From: CAVDRM01 sp963626285 | GTDB lineage: Bacteria > Bacillota > Clostridia > Christensenellales > Aristaeellaceae | Direction of reading: 5' to 3' | DNA length: 20,554 nucleotides | Assembly (NCBI GenBank): GCA_963626285.1 | Contig: CAVFWQ010000027.1 | Location: 1 to 20,554, forward strand | In this document: one piece after another, positions 1 to 5,486 of the stretch | Layout: each line of letters opens with the position of its first letter | Position numbering within the stretch: position 1 is the first letter of the stretch | Translations under genes and position numbers: made by a program | The notes under the pieces: model-generated | Seen by the model: only the letters and a program-made list of their open reading frames with translations | Databases searched by the model: none | Told to the model about the DNA's origin: nothing

Positions 1-93
1 CAGAACGACCGCACAATGGGGAGGTTTGGCAGTCAAGAGGAAATCAACGAAAAGGCATTTCAAAAGGTTTGTGCATCAAGAGAGCTTTTCTAA
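1..93 (+). CDS. C-terminal tail of an unidentified protein (partial)
   Basis: The first reading frame is open from the window edge to a TAA at 91-93 and gives 30 residues with a protein-like, charged composition (for example RTMGRFGSQEEINEKAF). It would be the 3' end of a gene that begins left of the window. I do not recognise the family and 30 residues are too few to assign one. It converges on the flavodoxin gene, whose stop lies 72 bases further on, and no clear terminator hairpin separates them. A competing plus-strand frame (26-229) runs into the flavodoxin gene and looks less natural. The call rests only on the open frame and its composition. Confidence 0.3.
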   Translation, partial: QNDRTMGRFGSQEEINEKAFQKVCASRELF

Positions 94-165
94 GCGGAGA
101 CAGCTTATAAAAACCGCCGCAGTTCAACAAACGGAACGCTTGCCCTTTGCGGGAATTGAATTTGC

Positions 166-573
166 TTATTGCAGCGCCTTGCCCAATTGTTCGCAGGCGT
201 TCAATGCATCGGCATCCGGCTCGTCTTGACAGATGACGCTGTCACAGACGAGGACGGCGCCGACCGCCCGGCAATCATCTTCCCAAGAGCGCATCCATTC
301 ACCGTCGCCCCAGCCGTAAGATCCGAAAAGGGCGATTTTTTTGCCGTTCAGATGCGGCTTGCAATCATCGAACATGGGCTGAAATTCGTCCTCCTCCAGC
401 ACCTCGGCACCCATCGCCGGACAGCCGAAGGCAATGGCTTCATAGCCGGAAGCCTGCGCGCCGGAGAATTCGGCAGCCTTAAAAATGTCTGCGCCCGCGG
501 CCTTGGCAACGGCCTGCGCCATTGCCTCCGTGTGGCCCGTTCCGCTCCAGTATACAACAGCAATATGGCTCAT
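166..573 (-). CDS. Short-chain flavodoxin
   Basis: A 135-residue flavodoxin, a soluble FMN-binding electron carrier that can replace ferredoxin when iron is short. The N-terminus has the FMN-phosphate loop (VVYWSGTGHTEAMA, about residues 6-19). It is followed by GCPAMGAEVLEEDEF near residue 50 and SYGWGDGEWM near residue 85, the two loops that flank the isoalloxazine ring. Length matches the short-chain class. An in-frame ATG at 588 is rejected because AAGGAGGA (578-585) would then lie inside the gene; that motif sits 4 bases before the ATG at 573. It is the second gene of an operon, 37 bases after the DUF3793 gene, so it should share the promoter and palindromic operators at 1188-1310. Its electron partners are not in the window. 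Confidence 0.93.
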   Translation of the reverse strand: MSHIAVVYWSGTGHTEAMAQAVAKAAGADIFKAAEFSGAQASGYEAIAFGCPAMGAEVLEEDEFQPMFDDCKPHLNGKKIALFGSYGWGDGEWMRSWEDDCRAVGAVLVCDSVICQDEPDADALNACEQLGKALQ

Positions 574-610
574 TGTGTCCTCCTTCAAAATTTCCGATTC
601 AGGATATATG

Positions 611-1171
611 TTATGCGGCCACAGTCAGCCGCGCAACATCGAAACCTCGGCGATAGCAGGAAAGGTAAACATCCCTGCACTTGCGATATAGTGCAAAAGT
701 GCGCTTCGCTTTTGCCTCATCCTCATAGACCTTCCAGCAGCCGATGCAGCAAAAGCCGCTTCCCTTGTGCTCAATGAAGCCGATGACATCCGCCAAGGGA
801 TAATCGAGAAAAATGCCGATTTCATGCGGGAAATTCTCTCCGCATCGAATGTGTGTGGACAGTATTTCCAGTGCGACGGGCAGAGAAAAATCGGTATAGC
901 CCTGCCTGCTCAAAAAGCTGCGGATATCCGCCTGCGAAAGCCGCTGCTCCAGCTGGTTTGGCCGATACACAAACACCAGCCCGCCGAAGGAGCAGCGCTT
1001 CAGCATCCGCACACGAACGCCCTTTCCGCAGAGCCGCGCATTAACGGACGCGATTTCGTCCTCCAAGGAGACCTCCCGCACCGGACGATAGGCAAACAGA
1101 CTGCCGCATTTATGTCCGGCCAAGGTCGCCGCACAATGGCGAACCAAGGTTTCCTCAAAGTGATAGTCCAT
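611..1171 (-). CDS. DUF3793 family protein
   Basis: A 186-residue protein with the hallmarks of DUF3793: a cluster reading FPHEIGIFLDYPLADVIGFI (residues 114-133), then GFCCIGCWKVY, and an earlier GLVFVYRP segment. The family has no established biochemical function. From memory, it commonly sits beside flavodoxin or iron-uptake genes in Clostridia, and this locus repeats that pairing. No signal peptide or membrane segment is visible, so it should be cytoplasmic. Several cysteines lie close together (FCCIGC), which could bind metal, but that is inference. AAGGAG at 1178-1183 stands 6 bases before the ATG. It is the first gene of a two-gene operon with the flavodoxin, behind a strong promoter and two matching palindromes, so it is probably repressed by a metal- or redox-sensing regulator. 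Confidence 0.92.
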   Translation of the reverse strand: MDYHFEETLVRHCAATLAGHKCGSLFAYRPVREVSLEDEIASVNARLCGKGVRVRMLKRCSFGGLVFVYRPNQLEQRLSQADIRSFLSRQGYTDFSLPVALEILSTHIRCGENFPHEIGIFLDYPLADVIGFIEHKGSGFCCIGCWKVYEDEAKAKRTFALYRKCRDVYLSCYRRGFDVARLTVAA

Positions 1172-1187
1172 CCGTATCTCCTTGCAC

Positions 1188-1205
1188 GGTTAAATGCTTT
1201 TAACC
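1188..1205. promoter_or_regulatory. Second copy of the operator palindrome, next to the RBS
   Basis: GGTTAAATGCTTTTAACC is a perfect 7-bp inverted repeat with a 4-base centre. It shares GGTTAAATG and TAACC, in the same register, with the core of the site at 1255-1272, 67 bases away. It lies just upstream of the AAGGAG of the DUF3793 gene, in the leader. Two sites could allow cooperative binding or a roadblock; the RNA hairpin might also affect ribosome access. Confidence 0.65.
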
Positions 1206-1219
1206 ACAATTTCTAAAGA

Positions 1220-1251
1220 AAAGCCGCTGCTCCGCTGATGCCTTCGGCTTT
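1220..1251 (-). promoter_or_regulatory. Leader hairpin, possible weak attenuator
   Basis: In the transcript, AAAGCCG (1245-1251) can pair with CGGCTTT (1220-1226) across an 18-base loop, and the 3' arm continues into a T-rich run (TTTTCTTT). It lies between the two palindromes. The stem is short and the loop large, so termination is doubtful. Confidence 0.28.
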
Positions 1252-1276
1252 GCTGGTTAAATGTATCTAACCAGCA
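1251..1276. promoter_or_regulatory. Operator-like palindrome over the transcription start
   Basis: A perfect inverted repeat TGCTGGTTA-N8-TAACCAGCA. Its 18-base core (1255-1272, GGTTAAATGTATCTAACC) matches the palindrome at 1188-1205 in both arms and length. It covers the predicted start point of the DUF3793-flavodoxin promoter, so a bound dimer should block transcription. The GGTTA/TAACC arms resemble DtxR/IdeR/MntR-type metal-regulator sites; the regulator is not in the window and this assignment is inference. Confidence 0.7.
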
Positions 1277-1281
1277 TAAAC

Positions 1282-1310
1282 AGAATACCAGACCATCGAA
1301 AAAATGTCAA
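1282..1310 (-). promoter_or_regulatory. Promoter of the DUF3793-flavodoxin operon
   Basis: On the minus strand there is a perfect -35 TTGACA (1305-1310), a 17-base spacer and a -10 TATTCT (1282-1287). Transcription should start near 1275, giving a leader of about 100 bases. The start point falls in the larger palindrome at 1251-1276, the classic position for a repressor. A-rich tandem repeats lie immediately upstream of the -35 and could act as an UP element. Confidence 0.8.
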
Positions 1311-1315
1311 GGGGG

Positions 1316-1359
1316 AAAATTAAAAAATTTGGCTGTAAAAATTAAAAAATTTGGCTGTA
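1316..1359. repeat. Two perfect 22-bp tandem repeats, A/T-rich
   Basis: Two adjacent identical 22-base units (1316-1337 and 1338-1359), each beginning AAAATTAAAAAA and ending TTTGGCTGTA. Relative to the minus-strand promoter they occupy roughly -41 to -84, and 22 bp is two helical turns, so both A-tracts face the same side of the helix. The second copy also forms the beginning of the CHAP fragment's open frame, so the repeat may mark a rearrangement junction. Confidence 0.9.
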
Positions 1360-1767
1360 TATAAAAACTTCTCCCGTTTCCGCGATGATGCAGGTATGTC
1401 TGGAGCAAAAGTACCCGATACAGCCACTACGCCCAAGGCAATCGAATGGTTTTTAAAGAATGGAGTGACCTTCCGTTTTGTGAGCGCAGCTAACAAGGCT
1501 AAAATGCGGGAATATGGATCTGTTGCTAACTATACGGTTGCGGGTCTTACAAGTATTGAAACTACTTTTAGACCGAAAATGGGTGATTTCGTATTCTTCC
1601 GTTTCAAGACCTCCGATCATTGTAGTCATGTTGGCTTTGTACAGAGCTATAATTCTGCTACAGGTAAGATTCATACGATTGAAGGAAATAAAAGTCAAGC
1701 GGTTGGCGAACGCGACATCGCTTATAATGCTTCGGAAATCATCGGATATGGTCGTTTGAATTATTAA
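1351..1767 (+). pseudogene. CHAP-domain (amidase-like) fragment lacking its catalytic Cys
   Basis: The frame encodes the C-terminal part of a clostridial CHAP hydrolase. It shows GMSGAKVPDTATTPKAIEWF, then MGDFVFFRF, then the conserved His in SHVGFVQSY and the TIEGN motif. Intact members begin with a stretch like FVSWCADDAG holding the nucleophile Cys. Here the equivalent region reads FSRFRDDAGM, the Cys is missing and an upstream stop lies at 1336-1338. The only possible start is TTG at 1351 without a ribosome binding site, and it falls inside the 22-bp tandem repeat. This fits 5' truncation by deletion or rearrangement, leaving an inactive gene. The patch is more AT-rich than most of the window. 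A strong hairpin follows the stop. A short functional protein cannot be ruled out but seems unlikely. Confidence 0.72.
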
Positions 1768-1776
1768 TAAGAAATA

Positions 1777-1819
1777 AGGGATGCATAACATGGTCTTGCT
1801 ATGTATCCCTCTTTTAATT
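1777..1819 (+). terminator. Rho-independent terminator, probably bidirectional
   Basis: AGGGATGCATA (1777-1787) pairs with TATGTATCCCT (1800-1810), an 11-bp stem with one G-U pair and a 12-base loop, followed by CTTTTAATT. On the opposite strand the hairpin is followed by TTATTTCTTATT, so it can also end the converging SH3-protein gene, whose stop is at 1829. Confidence 0.8.
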
Positions 1820-1828
1820 CCTGTGTCA

Positions 1829-2715
1829 TCACTGCTGTTCTACGAAAGTGTTATCACTCGACAATTGCAATGATATGTCTTCTGACGAAATGTAGTATGG
1901 TCCAAATGTCTCGATGTCGATTGAAAAATCAATTACAACCCAGTCGTCTTCTATTTTAAGCACATTTACCTTCATTCCTTCATCAAGCACAGTGGCAATT
2001 GCTTCATCAGAAGATATTCCATTTGCAGTATATCCATCATCAAGGATCGGCCAATAATATGCACTTGTGTTTGCAAGTATAGTCCCTATTTGACCGACAT
2101 TAGGCCAAGATGCAAAATCAAATACTGTCCCCAGTATCAACTGGCTATTGTGCACAAAACCGCAAAATGGATCACCCGAAGTACTTTCAATATAGATCCA
2201 ATCGTCCAACCTAGCGATCACATTAACTTGGATCCCCCTAGGAAACGATACCAACGGAGCTTCCGAATAAATAGGGTCATCCGTGATAAGGGCATTCTCT
2301 TTTAAGGTTGCTGTACAATAGGGTGAAGGCAGCTCGCCAACCAAAGTACCAGATTGTATCGCATCATCGTAAATCCACCCTATACGATGGTGATCGCTAT
2401 CAATAGCATATTGAACTAAAATCCATTCATCTTTTCTTCCCAAAACTTGAATTGGAGCGTTTGTAGAGACCGCTGCTTTTCCGTTTGCTCCACGCAAATA
2501 GTCTTCACCCGGTCCAGAGTAGACTGCATATCGCATGTTCTTAGGAAAAACAACAGGTTGGCTTTCAAAAACATATAAATTTGAGAAATTCTCGGTATAC
2601 GTTCTTNNNNNNNNNNACTACTTTCGGCAAATGCAATGTTGAAAAATGCGGCGTATAAGATAAAAATTGCAAAACATTTCATGAATAAGGCATGAAGCGG
2701 ATAAGTGTTCTTCAT
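1829..2715 (-). CDS. Secreted protein with bacterial SH3 repeats, split by an assembly gap
   Basis: The gene starts at 2715 after GGAAGGA. Its first 33 residues are a signal peptide (hydrophobic core FAIFILYAAFFNIAF, likely cleavage after FAES or nearby). A run of N interrupts at 2607-2616. The frame resumes with RTYTENFSNLYVF and then the SH3 signature YAVYSGPGEDYLRGANGKA, typical of clostridial exported SH3 proteins. Two further diverged SH3-like units follow (around FPRGIQVNVIARLDDWIYIE and around MKVNVLKIEDDWVVIDF). The two parts are one base out of register only because of the placeholder gap. Such proteins are thought to bind wall polymers or peptides; no catalytic domain is visible in the known part. 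It converges on the CHAP fragment and shares its terminator. Composition is AT-rich relative to pyrG or topB. Confidence 0.85.
2607..2616. other. Assembly gap (10 N)
   Basis: Ten N bases interrupt the SH3-protein gene. Exactly 33 codons precede the gap and the frame resumes at base 2605, so the true missing length should be 2 modulo 3 if the gene is intact. The placeholder length of 10 therefore creates a false frameshift. Confidence 0.97.
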
Positions 2716-3088
2716 TTATTTCTTCCTTCCCTGCAACGTGTCTGAATTTACATAAAAGCATAATCACGTCTCAATTATATAACGAATAATCCTGCAAATA
2801 AATTCCCACCATGCCCTAAGATTTTTATTATCTACGCCAAGGAGTGTTTCACATGGCACTGACGTATAAACGAAAACGAGAGAAGTCCGAACCAAGGCCG
2901 AGCAAAGCGACGTCAAACGCCGTGGATTTTTGCTTAACTCCATCGTTTATGCTCAAACTTCAAGCATATGCATTCAGAGCCGAGAAGCTGCATGCAGCCA
3001 AACAGCGATTGCGGATTGCATATCAAGCGAAATGCCGCTTAATAAGCCTGTTTCCGACCGAAAAATCTTGTGCGGGCAAAAACCGACC
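2716..3088. other. Intergenic region without a convincing gene
   Basis: These 373 bases lie between the start of the SH3-protein gene and the end of the first MATE gene. Near the left end, a minus-strand TATAAT (2774-2779) could be the -10 of the SH3 gene, though no good -35 is 17 bases away. AAGGAG (2839-2844) precedes an ATG at 2853 whose frame starts MALTYKRKREKSEPRP and runs to 3125 into the MATE gene. It has an RBS but no recognisable domain and may be a decayed gene start. The right end holds a possible MATE terminator. Nothing else is supported. Confidence 0.6.
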
Positions 3089-3099
3089 TCACGCGGTTT
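3078..3099 (-). terminator. Possible terminator of the first MATE gene
   Basis: In the minus-strand transcript AAACCG (3094-3099) pairs with CGGTTT (3080-3085) over an 8-base loop and runs into a short T stretch. The 5' arm overlaps the last codons and the stop of the MATE gene. The stem is only 6 bp, so this is a weak call. Confidence 0.35.
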
Positions 3100-4420
3100 C
3101 TTTTCTCCACGGCGCTTTTACGTAGAAATACAGCGACATAGCCGTTGCGACGCTCCAGCCGATGGGCCAGGCGGACCAGATGCCCCGCGTGCCGAAGGAC
3201 TTGGAAAGGACGATTGCCAGCACCACGCGCAGGCAAAGGTCGACCAAGGTCGTTGTCATAAACTGCTTCATCATCGCCGCGCCGCGCAGGATGCCGTCCG
3301 TTGACTGTTTTACCGAAACGACAAAGTAGAACGGCACGACGATGTACAGGAATTCAAGCCCCGTACGCACCGCCAGCTCGGACGGCTCGTTCATGAAGAA
3401 GGAAATCAGCGGCCGGCCCGCCAGCAGATAGATGGCGGCTAAGACGGCGGTCAGCATCCAAACCATTTTCCATCCCGCCTTAAAGCCCTCGCGCACGCGT
3501 TCCGGCTTGCCCGCGCCGAAATTCTGCCCCGTATAATTGGATATGCCGTTGCCCAAGGTGGTCAGGGAGGTAATGACCAAATTATTGAGCTTGATGGCCG
3601 CCGAATAGCCGGCGATGACGCCGGAGCCGAAGCTGTTGATGACGCTCTGAATGACGATATTACCGACTGAAATGAAGCTCTGCTGCAAGGTGCTGGGCAG
3701 GGCGATCTCAATGATCTGCTTAAGCAGCCGTACGGAAAAAAGCTGCGGCTTCGTGTCGCACGGCATTTTGTGCAGGCGCTTCAGGACAAACCAGACGGCC
3801 AGCACGCAGCTCACGCCTTGGCAGATGAAGGTCGCCCATGCGACGCCCGCCACGCCCATGTTAAAAGCCGCCACAAACAGAATATCCATGCCGATGTTGG
3901 ACAGGGAAGAGGCCGCCAAGAAGCAGAACGGCGTTTTGGAATCGCCCAGTGCCGAAAAAATGCCCTCGGAAATATTATAAAAGAACACAAACGGCAAACC
4001 TAAAATGTAAATATCCAGATACAGTGCGGAGTCATCGAAAATGTTCTCCGGCGTTTGAATGAGGGTCAAAAGCTGGCGATGCAAAACAAGCCCCAGCGCC
4101 ATAAGGATAAGGCAGACCGCACCGCTGAAAATCATGGTCGTATGGACGGCGGTGCGGACATCGCCGTATTTCTTCGCGCCGAACAGATGAGAGACGACCA
4201 CCGAGCAGCCGATATTGCAGCCGAAGGCAAAGGCAATGAAAATCAGCGTGATTTCATAGCTGTTGCCGACAGCGGCCAAGGCATCCTCGCCGATGAAATT
4301 GCCGGCGACGAGGCTGTCCGCGATATTATAGAGCTGCTGAAAGACGATGCTGCCAAACAGCGGAAGGCAAAACTTCCACAGCACCTTCGAGGGCTTTCCG
4401 ACGGTCAAATCATTGTTCAT
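3089..4420 (-). CDS. MATE family efflux transporter (first copy)
   Basis: A 443-residue inner-membrane exporter of the MATE family, which expels drugs or metabolites using a Na+ or H+ gradient. The sequence is a series of about 12 hydrophobic helices. Family features are PLFGSIVFQQLYNIADSLV near the N-terminus, the GNSYEITLIFIAFAFGCNIG stretch, ALGDSKTPF, and in the second half LPSTLQQSFISVGN and GNGISNYTGQNFGAGKPER. The minus frame stays open back to 5041, but that part overlaps the LysR gene and has no MATE features. The start at 4420 follows GGAGAAAGGAT, with somewhat long spacing, and gives a normal length. The gene diverges from a LysR regulator across 120 bases carrying a 23-base palindrome, so LysR is its probable activator. 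The substrate cannot be told from sequence. Confidence 0.93.
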   Translation of the reverse strand: MNNDLTVGKPSKVLWKFCLPLFGSIVFQQLYNIADSLVAGNFIGEDALAAVGNSYEITLIFIAFAFGCNIGCSVVVSHLFGAKKYGDVRTAVHTTMIFSGAVCLILMALGLVLHRQLLTLIQTPENIFDDSALYLDIYILGLPFVFFYNISEGIFSALGDSKTPFCFLAASSLSNIGMDILFVAAFNMGVAGVAWATFICQGVSCVLAVWFVLKRLHKMPCDTKPQLFSVRLLKQIIEIALPSTLQQSFISVGNIVIQSVINSFGSGVIAGYSAAIKLNNLVITSLTTLGNGISNYTGQNFGAGKPERVREGFKAGWKMVWMLTAVLAAIYLLAGRPLISFFMNEPSELAVRTGLEFLYIVVPFYFVVSVKQSTDGILRGAAMMKQFMTTTLVDLCLRVVLAIVLSKSFGTRGIWSAWPIGWSVATAMSLYFYVKAPWRKETA

Positions 4421-4481
4421 GAGAAAATAATCCTTTCTCCTCTGCTTTACGGCAGAACGGAAACAGTATATAATAAATCGT

Positions 4482-4504
4482 CCATATAAATCATACATAT
4501 ATGG
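4482..4504. promoter_or_regulatory. LysR-type operator between LysR and MATE genes
   Basis: CCATAT-N11-ATATGG is a perfect 6-bp inverted repeat that contains the T-N11-A geometry of LysR-family binding sites. It lies 61 bases upstream of the MATE start and 36 bases upstream of the lysR-type start, in the shared divergent promoter region. The surroundings are AT-rich, so single -10 candidates (for example TATACT for the MATE direction) are not decisive. Confidence 0.55.
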
Positions 4505-4540
4505 AATGTGAACAATATATATTTTATATAGGAGCATCGT

Positions 4541-5440
4541 ATGAACATCACCTATGATTACTACCGCGTATTTTACTACGTTGCCCGCTATCAGAGCTTT
4601 ACCAAGGCCGCCGATGCACTGATGAGCAGCCAGCCGAATGTCACCAAATTTATTCAAAACCTTGAATCCCAGCTTCACTGCCGGCTCTTTGTCCGCACAA
4701 GCCGGCAGGTGCGGCTGACGGAGGCCGGCGAGCGGCTCTATGCCCATGTGCAGATTGCGTTTGACCATTTGGCACAGGCTGAGGAGGATCTGAGCGCAGC
4801 AGACACGGAGCAGCGCGGCGTTCTCAGCATCGGCACGAGCGAGACAGCCCTGCACGGCGCTCTTCTGCCGGTTCTGCGCACCTTCAAGACGGCGCATCCT
4901 CTCGTCCGCTGCTGCGTGAACAACGACACCATTCAAAACACCGTGCAGGCGCTGTCCGACGGGCAGGTGGATTTGGCCGTGGTCGCCTCGCCCGGCGTCA
5001 TCCAAGGCGATATCAAAAAAACGGCGCTTTGCTCCTATCATGAGCTTTTAACCTGCGGGCGGCATTACGCAGAGCTGACGAGCCGTACCTATTCGCTGTC
5101 CGAATTGACCCAATACCCGTGGATTGATTTGCGGCGCGACACACAGACGCACATCCTGCATTCCCAGCTTTTCTTAAAGGAGCAGCTCATTTACAGGCCG
5201 GATGTGGAGGTCACGACGGCGGCGCAGCTGCTTCCCATGCTGCTGCACCAGCTCGGCATCGGCTTTATTCCTGAATTTTTCGCCGCTGATGCCCTTGCGT
5301 CCGGCGAGCTTTTATCTATTCATCTGAAGACAGAATGGCCGACGCGCCGCATCTATCTCCTGGAAAGCACACAGCGTCCGGCCGGACGATGGGCGCAGAC
5401 GCTGAAAACACTGCTGTTAAAAGAAACCTATGCTGTTTGA
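4541..5440 (+). CDS. LysR family transcriptional regulator
   Basis: A 299-residue LysR-type regulator. Residues 1-60 are the winged helix-turn-helix: YYRVFYYVARYQSFTKAADA, then SSQPNVTKFIQNLESQLHCR and LFVRTSRQVRLTEAG. A linker helix follows, and from about residue 90 the periplasmic-binding-like effector domain (RGVLSIGTSETALHGALLPV, later QVDLAVVASPGV and LLPMLLHQLGIGFIPEFFA). Family members bind as tetramers and respond to a small ligand. AGGAG at 4530-4534 stands 6 bases before the ATG. It diverges from the MATE exporter and probably controls both genes through the palindrome at 4482-4504. It converges on topB with 46 bases between and no clear terminator. The ligand is unknown. Confidence 0.95.
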   Translation: MNITYDYYRVFYYVARYQSFTKAADALMSSQPNVTKFIQNLESQLHCRLFVRTSRQVRLTEAGERLYAHVQIAFDHLAQAEEDLSAADTEQRGVLSIGTSETALHGALLPVLRTFKTAHPLVRCCVNNDTIQNTVQALSDGQVDLAVVASPGVIQGDIKKTALCSYHELLTCGRHYAELTSRTYSLSELTQYPWIDLRRDTQTHILHSQLFLKEQLIYRPDVEVTTAAQLLPMLLHQLGIGFIPEFFAADALASGELLSIHLKTEWPTRRIYLLESTQRPAGRWAQTLKTLLLKETYAV

Positions 5441-5486
5441 CGGCTAAGAAATAGCTGAAATTCGTCCGAAAAATCCATGGTTGAGG

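Noticed and set aside
26..229. 67-residue plus-strand ORF at the left end
   Set aside because: Starts with TTG without an RBS, runs into the flavodoxin gene on the other strand and has no recognisable features; the frame ending at 93 looks more protein-like.
166..588. Flavodoxin start at 588
   Set aside because: The Shine-Dalgarno sequence would be inside the coding region; the ATG at 573 is correctly spaced and gives the standard flavodoxin N-terminus.
2987..2998. Perfect 12-bp palindrome GCTGCATGCAGC
   Set aside because: Short, isolated, not near a promoter or gene start, and expected occasionally by chance.
2844..3125. Plus-strand ORF after AAGGAG in the intergenic region
   Set aside because: It has an RBS, but its sequence is basic and low in protein-like pattern, overlaps the end of the MATE gene and resembles no family I know. 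At most a decayed gene start.
3089..5041. 650-residue reading of the first MATE gene
   Set aside because: The upstream 200 residues are the reverse strand of the LysR gene and intergenic DNA; MATE motifs begin just after 4420, which has an RBS.
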